The notes beneath the pieces were generated by a model, which ran no database searches, was not told the DNA's origin, and was given only the letters and a program-made list of their open reading frames with translations. Position numbers and translations under genes: made by a program. From an uncultured Eubacteriales bacterium (GTDB lineage: Bacteria > Bacillota > Clostridia > Oscillospirales > Oscillospiraceae), in contig UQSF01000004.1 of assembly GCA_900543625.1 (NCBI GenBank), forward strand, positions 1 to 64,000: a stretch of 64,000 bases of DNA. The letters run 5' to 3'. Of the stretch, positions 7,302 through 14,955 are shown one piece after another. Numbering within the stretch: position 1 is the first letter of the stretch; each line of letters opens with the position of its first letter.

Positions 7302-7512
7302 CCCTGTCGGAAAACCAGGCGGTTTTCCGACAAAAAGGCCTGCAGTCTGCTGCGCGCATAATTTGTGCGCTGCCGGCGCACAAATTCCACACTTGCAGCC
7401 TGAGAAGTATTTTCCCCGACGCACATGTCGCCGGAGAAAATGATCGGACTTTCTTTCGCCGCTGCGGCGGCGAAACTCTGCGAGGCTTTTTGACCCGCTG
7501 CTTTTTTTCCTG
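7289..7512. repeat. Intergenic repeat family 2, copy 2, with flanking direct repeats
   Basis: The element body is 7307-7494. Hairpins: H1 7305-7332 (TGTCGGAAAACC/GGTTTTCCGACA), H2 7360-7386 (AATTTGTGCGC/GCGCACAAATT), H3 7409-7441 (ATTTTCCCCG/CGGAGAAAAT, one mismatch), H4 7454-7475 (TTTCGCCGC, loop TGCG, GCGGCGAAA). It is bounded by an 18-bp direct repeat with one mismatch (7289-7306 and 7495-7512) made of the end of the malQ terminator. Like copy 1 it lies between convergent genes. Confidence 0.85.
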
Positions 7513-7516
7513 CACG

Positions 7517-8206
7517 TCAGACGATGACGGCGCGTACCTGCTCGATGAGCGTGGTGTAAAACATCTCATAGCCCGCCTCGGACAGGTGGATGCCGTCCTC
7601 GGCATTGCTCGCGCGCGGATCGACCCCGTCGAGAAAACGCTCGCGCGGGTCGACGCACGGCACGCCCAGCTCGGCGGCGATGGTGCACACGAGACCGGAA
7701 TAGCGCTCCTGCGTGCGGTAGATGCGCCGCACGTCGCCCAGCCACTGCATGACGCCGGCGGCACTCGCGCCGTTGTGGTCGATGCAGGCGAGGTACTTCA
7801 CCTCGTCGATGGGCGGCAGGGTCGTGAAGATGGGGCGCACGCCCGCCCCACGCAGCATCTGCACGATGGCTGTGAGGTTCGCGCGAAATTCGTCCGCCAG
7901 CACCACGGGGTCATGGTGCTGCTCGGGGTGGGCGGCCACGTCCGCCCAGTCGTAGTTGCAGTCGTTGCCGCCATACTCGATGAGCGCCCAGTCATAGCGA
8001 TGGCCGCGCGCGAGGTCGCGCTGCACGAGCGTGACGCCCTTGCGCGAGGTCGCGCCGAAGACGGACTTGTTCGTTACCTCGGCGTCTACACCGGCAAGCG
8101 GAGCCTCAAACAGATCGGTGTGAAAATGATACCGGAGCTGCTCGTCCGGCAGTGTGCCCTTCATCAGTGAGTCGCCGTATACGGCGATGCGCAGCTTTTG
8201 TTCCAT
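7517..8206 (-). CDS. SGNH/GDSL-family hydrolase
   Basis: A 229-aa cytoplasmic esterase/lipase-like enzyme without a signal peptide. Block I is VYGDSLMKG with catalytic Ser13; the block III Asn is in EYGGNDCNYDW; the catalytic Asp204/His207 are in EDGIHLSEAGYEMF. The substrate is unknown; such enzymes remove acetyl or acyl groups from sugars, lipids or peptidoglycan. A strong AGGAGG precedes the ATG. The gene is single; its transcript runs into the family 2 repeat and then the malQ terminator. Confidence 0.87.
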   Translation of the reverse strand: MEQKLRIAVYGDSLMKGTLPDEQLRYHFHTDLFEAPLAGVDAEVTNKSVFGATSRKGVTLVQRDLARGHRYDWALIEYGGNDCNYDWADVAAHPEQHHDPVVLADEFRANLTAIVQMLRGAGVRPIFTTLPPIDEVKYLACIDHNGASAAGVMQWLGDVRRIYRTQERYSGLVCTIAAELGVPCVDPRERFLDGVDPRASNAEDGIHLSEAGYEMFYTTLIEQVRAVIV

Positions 8207-8281
8207 TGTGAGCTCCTCCTGCAGGTGGTGTTTTCACTATGATACCGACAGACACTTAAAAATCCATTAGAAAAGTGTAAA

Positions 8282-8319
8282 GAAAGCGAAAACGCGGCGG
8301 ATGCCGCGTTTTCGCTTTC
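8282..8319. terminator. Long bidirectional terminator hairpin
   Basis: A 17-bp perfect stem (GAAAGCGAAAACGCGGC with its complement) and 4-nt loop, just past the stop codon of the minus-strand nucleotidyltransferase gene. It insulates the two minus-strand genes. Confidence 0.8.
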
Positions 8320-8329
8320 ATTCGATCGG

Positions 8330-9241
8330 TTATTTCCACAGCGCGGGGGGATACGTTCCGTCAGCGTGCAGGGCGCGCAGCGCCGCAACGACGCCGGGCT
8401 TGTCGTCCTGATATGTCAGGCCGAACCAGTGCTCGTCCGTCTGCAGTACGCGCGTGCGCACGCGGCTTTGCGCCGTGAGCGCGTCCATCATCACGGGCAG
8501 CAGGCACTCGCGCTTTTCATCGCCGGGCGTGAGCGTGTGCACAAAGTCGTCAAAATACTGCGCCATCACGTCCAGCATCTGCGGATGATAGCCCCACAGG
8601 TTCATGCTCACGAGCGCTTCAGGGTCGAGCACGATGCCCTCGCCCTCACCGGACATGTCGCGGATCAGACCGTCGGGGCAGAGCCGGATCTTGTACGTCT
8701 CCTGCACCTTGCGCAGCAGGCCGTCCTGCGTCGCGCACACGCCGCGCGTGACCGTGCCGAAGGGGCTGACGGTGTTTTTCAGCCGGTAGCCGACCATGGC
8801 GGCGTCCTGCGCGCTGCCGAGCTGCGGCAGCGCGGCGGCGATGGCGTCGAGCGCGCCGCGGCCGTAAAAATCATCGGCGTTGATGACGGCAAAGGGCGTG
8901 CGGATCACATCGCGCGCGCACAGCACGGCATGCACTGTGCCGAGCGGCTTTTTGCGCTGCGCCAGCTCCGGGCGCGCCGCGGTGAAGCGGTCGGGCGTCT
9001 GGAATGCGTAGTCGATCCGGATGCCGGTGCGCTGCTCGATGCGGTCGCCGAAGAGCGCGCGCACATCCTCCAGCATCGACGGCTTGATGATGAGCACGAT
9101 GCGGTCGAAGCCGGCGCGCAGCGCGTCATAGATCGCGTACTCCATGAGGATCTCGCCGTCGGGGCCGAGACGCTCGATCTGCTTGACGCCGCCATAGCGC
9201 GAGCCGAGGCCGGCCGCCATTACTACCAGGGTCATATCCAT
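8330..9241 (-). CDS. Sugar-phosphate nucleotidyltransferase family protein
   Basis: A 303-aa protein of the NTP-transferase (glucose-1-phosphate uridylyl/thymidylyltransferase) fold. The nucleotide-binding signature is LVVMAAGLGSRYGGVKQ at residues 5-21, and the metal-binding Asp pair is in VINADDFYGRGAL. Sequence between these differs from RfbA and GalU, so the sugar is not assigned. The downstream WGYHPQML segment and a C-terminal domain ending GTYPPALWK are intact. The ATG at 9241 has AAAGG upstream; an internal ATG two codons later would give nearly the same protein. Not in an operon. Confidence 0.85.
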   Translation of the reverse strand: MDMTLVVMAAGLGSRYGGVKQIERLGPDGEILMEYAIYDALRAGFDRIVLIIKPSMLEDVRALFGDRIEQRTGIRIDYAFQTPDRFTAARPELAQRKKPLGTVHAVLCARDVIRTPFAVINADDFYGRGALDAIAAALPQLGSAQDAAMVGYRLKNTVSPFGTVTRGVCATQDGLLRKVQETYKIRLCPDGLIRDMSGEGEGIVLDPEALVSMNLWGYHPQMLDVMAQYFDDFVHTLTPGDEKRECLLPVMMDALTAQSRVRTRVLQTDEHWFGLTYQDDKPGVVAALRALHADGTYPPALWK

Positions 9242-9355
9242 ATGCGGTGAACCTTTCTGTCTGTTATAAAGATCGTAACATACAACATAGCACAAATGAA
9301 GTGAAACTGTCAATCTTTGTGTGCTGTCAAAATGCACCGCTGGAAGAGCAAACCA

Positions 9356-9384
9356 TTGCAAAAACAGGATAAGTGCGGTAAAAT
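9356..9384 (+). promoter_or_regulatory. Promoter of the SLH amidase gene
   Basis: TTGCAA and TAAAAT separated by 17 nt. The same two hexamers with the same spacing recur before the sortase-substrate gene (36018-36046). Confidence 0.75.
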
Positions 9385-9469
9385 CGCTTCGACCTGTGAG
9401 ACCTGAAGGATCTTCGGTGTGACATTTTCCGAAAAGGAGGACGGGCGCGCACGCGGCGCGTCCGGAAAG

Positions 9470-10825
9470 ATGATGAAGCGAATCTTGTCTTTTTTTCTGA
9501 CTGTGGCTCTGTCGGCGGCGCTGCTGGCACCGGCTGCGTCGGCGGCGAATGAGGCTGCGGCGAGCAAGGATACCGACTGGCTGTACATCACGATCGACCC
9601 CGGTCACGGCGGCGACGGCGCGGGCGGATATGACCCCGGTGCGATCAACAGCACCTACGGCTATCAGGAGGCGGACCGCGTGCTCAGGATCGGCCTCTAT
9701 CTCAAGCAGGAGCTCGAGACCTACCGCCATGTCCATGTGGACATGACGCGCGAGGACGCCAAGGGCACGAGCGCCACGGCACCGCTGAGCAAGGTGCAGG
9801 GACGTGTGGACTTTGCACAGCAGAAGGGCTCGGACCTGCTCGTGAGCCTGCACCTGAACGGTGCCGCCACGCAGTCTGCGCACGGCGCGTTGATCCTTGC
9901 GAGCAACGGCAACTATGACGCCAAGTGCGCGGACATCGTCGACGGTGTCGGCACGAACATCCTCACGCAGCTCGGCAAGCTCGGTCTCGACACGAGCCGC
10001 GGCCTTGTCAAGAGGAACTCTGGAGACGGTACGACCTATCCCAACGGCAAGCTCGCCGATTATTATGGCATCGTCCGCTACGGTCAGCTTGCGCACATCC
10101 CGTCGCTGATCATTGAGCACTGCTTCATCAGCAGCGACAGCGACAGCGCGCAGTTCCTCTCGAGCGAGGCAAAGCTGCAGGCGATGGCGCAGGCGGATGC
10201 GCGCGGCATCGCGGCGTATTACGGCCTTGAGAAGAAGGCGGAGGGCGAGACCGACCCCGAGCCGACCTTCCGCGACTGCCGCAAGCACTGGGCGCGGGAA
10301 TACGTTGACACCGCCGCAGCCGCCGGCTGGGTGGCCGGCGTCGGCAACGGGCTCTTCGCCCCGGACGACGCACTCACGCGCGGTATGTTCGTGACCATGC
10401 TGGCAGGGCTTGCCGGCGTGAACGAGGCGGACTATCCCGGCAGCCGGTTTTCGGACGTCGCGGCGAGCGCGTGGTATGCGCCCGGCGTATCCTGGGCAGC
10501 ATCGGAAGGGATCGTCTCCGGCGTGGGCGACGGGAAGTTTGAACCGAACCGCAACATCACCCGTCAGGAGATGGCGGTGATCATGGCGGGCTACCTCGCA
10601 TGGAAGGGCATCGACACGACGCCGGGCACCGAGGCCTCCGCCTACAACATCGCAGACCTGGACGACATTGCCCCGTGGGCGCTCGAGAGCGTCTGCTTCT
10701 GCTATGAGAAGGGCCTGCTGTCCGGCCGCGGCACGAGCTTCGCGCCGCTGGCCAACGCCACGCGTGCCGAGGCGTGCGTCGTGCTGTGCGGGCTCCATGA
10801 CTTTCTTACCGCGTCCGGCGGTTGA
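9470..10825 (+). CDS. N-acetylmuramoyl-L-alanine amidase with three SLH domains
   Basis: A 451-aa secreted peptidoglycan hydrolase. A signal peptide (MMKRILSFFLTVALSAALL, cleavage after AASAA) leads into an Amidase_3 domain at about residues 35-225 with the zinc ligands His (DPGHGG, ~46), Glu (YQEADRV, ~66), His (SLHLNG, ~128) and catalytic Glu (IIEHCF, ~215). Three S-layer homology repeats follow, starting near 266, 326 and 396 (FRDC..HWA, FSDV..AWYA, DLDDIAPWA), which anchor the enzyme to secondary wall polymers. The start is uncertain: the best ribosome site (AAAAGGAGG, 9432-9440) lies 29 nt before the ATG with a hairpin between, while GGAAAG is directly adjacent. Confidence 0.92.
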   Translation: MMKRILSFFLTVALSAALLAPAASAANEAAASKDTDWLYITIDPGHGGDGAGGYDPGAINSTYGYQEADRVLRIGLYLKQELETYRHVHVDMTREDAKGTSATAPLSKVQGRVDFAQQKGSDLLVSLHLNGAATQSAHGALILASNGNYDAKCADIVDGVGTNILTQLGKLGLDTSRGLVKRNSGDGTTYPNGKLADYYGIVRYGQLAHIPSLIIEHCFISSDSDSAQFLSSEAKLQAMAQADARGIAAYYGLEKKAEGETDPEPTFRDCRKHWAREYVDTAAAAGWVAGVGNGLFAPDDALTRGMFVTMLAGLAGVNEADYPGSRFSDVAASAWYAPGVSWAASEGIVSGVGDGKFEPNRNITRQEMAVIMAGYLAWKGIDTTPGTEASAYNIADLDDIAPWALESVCFCYEKGLLSGRGTSFAPLANATRAEACVVLCGLHDFLTASGG

Positions 10826-10849
10826 CTTCCTGCGCTTTCGGGGTATAAT
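10822..10849 (+). promoter_or_regulatory. Promoter of the Mrp ATPase gene
   Basis: TTGACT and TATAAT with a 16-nt spacer. The -35 box overlaps the stop codon of the amidase gene. Confidence 0.8.
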
Positions 10850-10887
10850 AAGGTCAACATACTGTCGAAACGGAGGAATCCACCACT

Positions 10888-11739
10888 ATGAGTGACAATC
10901 ACACCCACACGGAAACACCCGAAAACTGCACCCACGACTGCTCGACCTGCGGAGAGGCCTGTGCCCAGCACGAGCCGGAATCCCTGCAGCAGCCGCTTCG
11001 CCCCGGCTCCCGCGTCGACAAGGTCATCGCGGTCGTCTCCGGCAAGGGCGGCGTCGGCAAGAGCCTCGTGACGAGCCTGCTCGCCTGCGAGATGCAGCGC
11101 CGCGGCCATCAGGCTGCCGTGCTCGATGCCGATATCACTGGCCCCTCGATCCCGCAGGCGTTCGGCGTCCACGGCAGCGCCATGGGCGGCGAGGATTTCC
11201 TGTATGCCAACCGCACCCGCACCGGCATCGAGATCATGTCCATCAACCTCCTGCTCCCGAACGAGACCGACCCCGTCGTCTGGCGCGGTCCGGTCATCGC
11301 GGGCGCCGTGACCCAGTTCTGGACCGATGTCCAGTGGGAGAACGTGAACTATATGTTCGTCGATATGCCTCCCGGAACGGGCGACGTGCCGCTGACGGTG
11401 TTCCAGTCCCTGCCTGTGGCGGGTGTGGTCGTCGTCACGTCTCCGCAGGAGCTTGTCGGCATGATCGTTGACAAGGCCGTCAATATGGCCGATATGATGC
11501 ACGTGCCCGTGCTCGGCATCGTTGAGAACATGGCCTACTACACCTGCCCGGACTGCGGCAAGCAGCACGCCATCTTCGGCGAGAGCCACATCGAGGCCAT
11601 TGCCGCCAAGCACGGCATCCCCAACACGGCCAAGCTGCCCATCGACCCCGCCATTGCGGCGGCGTGCGATGCCGGCCGCATCGAGGACGTGCAGGGCGAC
11701 TGGCTCAGCAGCCTCGCCGACGCCATCGAGGGCAAGTAA
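10888..11739 (+). CDS. Mrp/NBP35 family iron-sulfur cluster carrier ATPase
   Basis: A 283-aa P-loop ATPase that assembles or delivers Fe-S clusters. The deviant Walker A SGKGGVGKS is near residues 50-58, followed by LDADITGPSIPQAFG and the family hallmark VDMPPGTGDVPLT. The N-terminus carries four cysteines (Cys14, 18, 21, 25 in CTHDCSTCGEAC), the NBP35-like extension that binds an extra cluster, and a CPDCGKQHAIFG pair near residue 221 binds the bridging cluster. It has its own promoter and terminator, so it is monocistronic. Confidence 0.93.
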   Translation: MSDNHTHTETPENCTHDCSTCGEACAQHEPESLQQPLRPGSRVDKVIAVVSGKGGVGKSLVTSLLACEMQRRGHQAAVLDADITGPSIPQAFGVHGSAMGGEDFLYANRTRTGIEIMSINLLLPNETDPVVWRGPVIAGAVTQFWTDVQWENVNYMFVDMPPGTGDVPLTVFQSLPVAGVVVVTSPQELVGMIVDKAVNMADMMHVPVLGIVENMAYYTCPDCGKQHAIFGESHIEAIAAKHGIPNTAKLPIDPAIAAACDAGRIEDVQGDWLSSLADAIEGK

Positions 11740-11758
11740 TTCCCGCAAGAACAGAAAA

Positions 11759-11790
11759 ACCGCTCTGCGAAATGCAGAGCGGTTTTTTTT
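11759..11790. terminator. Bidirectional terminator between Mrp and DUF2804 genes
   Basis: Stem ACCGCTCTGC/GCAGAGCGGT, then eight T on the plus strand; on the minus strand the stem is followed by TTTTTCTG. It serves both convergent genes. Confidence 0.9.
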
Positions 11791-11798
11791 GCTGTGTT

Positions 11799-12842
11799 TT
11801 ACCATTTGTTGATGACCTTCTCGGCGAAGCCGGGGAGGTCTTTCACGTTCAGCACCGTGCCGTCGTCGAGCACGGCGCGGCCGTTGAAGACGCCGAACAC
11901 CTGGTGCTGGTCGGACTTGATGAGCCCCACGTCCGAGCAGCTCGCGCGGTCGAGCACGGGGGTGTAGTCCATCTCGAAGCGGCCGTCGTCGCTCGTGAAC
12001 GTCCACGGCTGCATATAGTCCGGCGTGCGTCTGCCGCCGTCGCCGGGGATGTGGAAGGTCACCTGACTGAGCTTGTGCGCGCGGCCCTTGTAAAAGAGCA
12101 TATTCTCGCTCGCGGCGCTTGTGTTGCCGAAGCCGTAGCCGATGTTGAAGCCGAAACGCTCCCCGTCCACGAGACCGGAGGCGCTGCCCCAGTACCACGT
12201 GTTTTTGTACGTCCACACACCGCGCCCCCAGTCGAGCACGGCGAAGCTGTCCGCCGGGTTGAAGGTGTAGGTGCGGTTGTGGTAGCCGTAGGTCACCGTG
12301 CCCTCGGCGCGCATGCAGTTGATCTTCTGGTTGAAGTAGAAGTGCTTGTCCTTGTCAAAGGGCGTGGCGATGACCATGGACTCGGGCGGGATGTCCGAGA
12401 GCGTCACCTTCGCGTACAGCGAGCCCTCGGGGCCGAAGTTTTTCATCTGCGCGATGAGCACGCGCTTGTCGCCCTCGTTCTTGAAGAGGATGCTGTAGTT
12501 CCGCCCGGCGCTGTGCACATCGCCGGTCTCGCTGCTCTCGGGCAGACCGATCCTGCCGTTGGTGAAGGCGCGCATCGGGCTTTTCGTGATCTCCCACCCC
12601 TCGTCGAGGTTGAGCAGGGAGATGGAGTCGAGCCCCATGTAGCTGTTGTCCGCGATGGTCAGGGCGAGGGCGAAGTGCCCGTTGTTGATGCAGTAGTAGT
12701 CCCACTCCTTGATGCGCATTTTGCCGGCCTTGATGTCGCTGCGGCGGTAGATGGGCAGCAGGGTCTTGGCGTAGCCGGGCTCTGTCAGGTTTCCGCTCGC
12801 GTCGAGCAGGGGGCGGCGCTCGGTGATCTCGTGCTGATTCAT
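11799..12842 (-). CDS. DUF2804 domain-containing protein
   Basis: A 347-aa soluble protein I recognise as DUF2804 from its length and the WGRGVWTYKNTWYWGSASG region near residues 209-227, with FGFNIGYGFG following and a C-terminal YTPVLDRASC segment. The fold resembles lipocalin-like or hydroxyneurosporene-synthase-like beta barrels; no enzymatic activity is established. It is the last gene of a minus-strand operon and overlaps the preceding dnaC-like gene by 4 bp (ATGA), so translation is probably coupled, though a link to replication is not evident. Confidence 0.85.
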   Translation of the reverse strand: MNQHEITERRPLLDASGNLTEPGYAKTLLPIYRRSDIKAGKMRIKEWDYYCINNGHFALALTIADNSYMGLDSISLLNLDEGWEITKSPMRAFTNGRIGLPESSETGDVHSAGRNYSILFKNEGDKRVLIAQMKNFGPEGSLYAKVTLSDIPPESMVIATPFDKDKHFYFNQKINCMRAEGTVTYGYHNRTYTFNPADSFAVLDWGRGVWTYKNTWYWGSASGLVDGERFGFNIGYGFGNTSAASENMLFYKGRAHKLSQVTFHIPGDGGRRTPDYMQPWTFTSDDGRFEMDYTPVLDRASCSDVGLIKSDQHQVFGVFNGRAVLDDGTVLNVKDLPGFAEKVINKW

Positions 12843-13819
12843 GCTTCGCGCTCCTTTTTGATCTGCCGGATGTCCCGACCCGCGAACGGGAGCGTCTGGT
12901 ATTCGCCCGCGATGCGCGACAGGATCTGCGGCGTGTATTTTTTCTGCAGCTCCTCGTTGGAGCAGTTGGTGCTGATGATGGTGGCCTTTTTGCGCGTCAG
13001 GCGCGTGTTGATGAGCGTGTAGAGGGCGCTCGTGGAATAGGCCGTGATCATTTCCGTGCCGAGATCGTCGAGGATCATCAGGTCGCAGCCGAGATACTGC
13101 TCCACACGCTGCGCGGCAGCCTCACCGTCTGCGCTGCTGCGCTGGAACTTCGCGCACTCAAACGCATCGAGCGCGCTCGCGGCCGTCTCGTAGGCGACGG
13201 CGTAGCCTGCGCCCGCGACCACGCGCGCGATGCACGCCGACAGATACGTCTTGCCCAGCCCCGTGCCGCCCTGCAGCAGCAGGTTCATCGTGCCGGGGCG
13301 AAACGTCTGCGCAAACGTGCGGCAGACCTGAAACACGCGCTCCATCTTCGGGCGCGCGCTCTCGTCATAGAGCGTGAGGTCAAAGTGCTCGAACGACTCG
13401 TCGCCGCTTTGCAGCAGGCGGCTGAGGTCGCGCGTGAGCTCGGCGTTGTAGCGCCGCAGCAGACAGCGGCAGGGCTGAGCGTGGATATAGCCCGTGTCGC
13501 GGCAGTCGGGGCAGGTGTAGATGTCGTCGGTGTAATCCGGCGGCAGGTGATAGCTTGTCAGCAGCTCGGCGCGCTGTGCCTGCGTGTCAAGATTCGCACG
13601 CTCGAGCGCGCGCAGCTCGTCCGTCGGGTCGCTGCCGTGGCGCATCGTCAGACCGACGAGCGTGATCATCTGCTGCTGCAGCGTCTGGTCAAGTGTGCGC
13701 AGACCGGGCACGCGGCGATAGGCGTCGTCCACGCGGCGGCGGTGCTCGCGCTCATTTTCCGCGCGCTGCTGCGCGATCTGCTCGCGGGCGCGCGCCAGAT
13801 AGATCCCATTGCGGGCCAT
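12839..13819 (-). CDS. DnaC-like helicase loader ATPase
   Basis: A 326-aa AAA+ ATPase related to DnaC/DnaI, which loads the replicative helicase at origins and restarts forks. After a coiled N-terminal region there is a zinc motif Cys103, 106, 117, 119 (CPDCRDTG then CRC), a Walker A GGTGLGKT at 184-191 and a Walker B LMILDDLG at 248-254, then the sensor segment IISTNCSNEEL. It is the usual Clostridia form and sits directly downstream of the dnaD-like gene, as commonly found. Confidence 0.9.
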   Translation of the reverse strand: MARNGIYLARAREQIAQQRAENEREHRRRVDDAYRRVPGLRTLDQTLQQQMITLVGLTMRHGSDPTDELRALERANLDTQAQRAELLTSYHLPPDYTDDIYTCPDCRDTGYIHAQPCRCLLRRYNAELTRDLSRLLQSGDESFEHFDLTLYDESARPKMERVFQVCRTFAQTFRPGTMNLLLQGGTGLGKTYLSACIARVVAGAGYAVAYETAASALDAFECAKFQRSSADGEAAAQRVEQYLGCDLMILDDLGTEMITAYSTSALYTLINTRLTRKKATIISTNCSNEELQKKYTPQILSRIAGEYQTLPFAGRDIRQIKKEREA

Positions 13820-13831
13820 GCCGGTCCCTCC

Positions 13832-14830
13832 TTAGGTGTTGGTCTGCTCCATTTTGCGGAGCATCTGTTCCACGCGATCGAGATCATCGCGGTCGGCTGC
13901 GGGCGCGGCGGCAGCCGCGCGGTGCTTGCCCGCTGCGCGCGGGTCGCCGCTGCTGATCTCGTCGAGCGTGTGCAGCCCTTTTTCGTGCCAGCTCATGAGG
14001 ATGCGGTTGAGATAGGGCCACTTGCGCGCGCCGGTCGCCACGACTGTGCGGTCATATGCCTCGGCAATCGCCTCGCAGTCAAAGCCCATGTCCAGCCAGC
14101 TCGTGATGTAGCCGCGTTCGGTGCGGCTCGGCGCACGGTCGCAGATTTGCAATACCTGCAGCACCTGCTGCGCAAGGTCGCGCCGCGCCTGACGCCGCTG
14201 CAAGAATTCCTCCGCTTGCGCCGTCGTGTGGATCTCCTGATCGGCCCATTCGTAGGCCTCCTTTTCGATCCGGCGCATCGTCGGCGTGCCGGCATGGCCG
14301 CGTTCGGCGCGGTATTCCTGAAAGACGTAGTGGATCAGCTCCATGAGCACGTCGGCCGGGAGACCGAGATAGTCGCGCAGCCCGAGTAGCATGTTCATTT
14401 CGGGCGTCGTGAGCTTGCGGCCGTAGAGCTGCTCGGCCTCGCGGCGCACGGTCTGCATGGGCCCGTCGCTGAGCATGCGGGTGGAGATGTCCTCCGCCGT
14501 GTACTGCGGCAGCTCGGCCGCGGGCACGAGCTTCGGCTCGGCGGCGCCCGGCCGGTCGTCTGCGGGCGCGGCGCGGCGCGGCGCCGGGGCGGGCTGTTCT
14601 TTTCCGGCGGCGGAGACGAGTCCGAGCGCGCACAGGCGCTCCATCGTCTGGCGCAGTTCGCGCTCGGTCAGGCCGATGCGCTCGGCGGGGAAGGACTTTC
14701 CCCCGGCGCGCAGCAGCGCGAGATATACCAAGGCGCAGCGCCCGTCCTTTTCCTGCAGCAGCTTGTCCGCTTCCTCGATCGGCAGCGACAGGCAAACCGG
14801 CCGCGACAGCGTAAATTCGGCTTGATCCAT
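13832..14830 (-). CDS. DnaD domain protein (replication initiation/primosome)
   Basis: A 332-aa primosomal protein. Residues about 1-75 form a winged-helix-like domain (ALVYLALLRAGGKSF, LTERELRQTMERL), a proline/alanine-rich linker follows (about 76-110), and the DnaB_2/DnaD domain occupies about 125-190 (LTTPEMNMLLGLRDYLG, IHYVFQEYRAERG). The C-terminal helical part carries a second DnaD-like WLDMGFDCEAIAEAYDRT segment. The ATG at 14830 has only weak upstream purines. First gene of the dnaD-dnaC-DUF2804 operon, diverging from the U32 gene. Confidence 0.88.
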   Translation of the reverse strand: MDQAEFTLSRPVCLSLPIEEADKLLQEKDGRCALVYLALLRAGGKSFPAERIGLTERELRQTMERLCALGLVSAAGKEQPAPAPRRAAPADDRPGAAEPKLVPAAELPQYTAEDISTRMLSDGPMQTVRREAEQLYGRKLTTPEMNMLLGLRDYLGLPADVLMELIHYVFQEYRAERGHAGTPTMRRIEKEAYEWADQEIHTTAQAEEFLQRRQARRDLAQQVLQVLQICDRAPSRTERGYITSWLDMGFDCEAIAEAYDRTVVATGARKWPYLNRILMSWHEKGLHTLDEISSGDPRAAGKHRAAAAAPAADRDDLDRVEQMLRKMEQTNT

Positions 14831-14892
14831 GCAATTACCCCTCGGGTCGATAGAAATTCATGATAGGTTCACATTATAGCATGAAAATTGAC

Positions 14893-14922
14893 TTGTAGCA
14901 AGAGCAGCGCCTGTGTTATAAT
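14893..14922 (+). promoter_or_regulatory. Promoter of the U32 gene
   Basis: Perfect TATAAT at 14917-14922 with TTGTAG 18 nt upstream. A better -35 (TTGACT, 14888-14893) is 23 nt away and probably too far. Confidence 0.6.
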
Positions 14923-14955
14923 GCGATATGTATGACTATAACTAGGAGTGGGTCT

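Noticed and set aside
8330..10798. An 822-codon open frame on the minus strand spanning the amidase gene
   Set aside because: Only its last 303 codons carry a recognisable protein (the nucleotidyltransferase). The rest lies opposite the amidase gene, is rich in His/Arg/Ala and is a codon-bias shadow.
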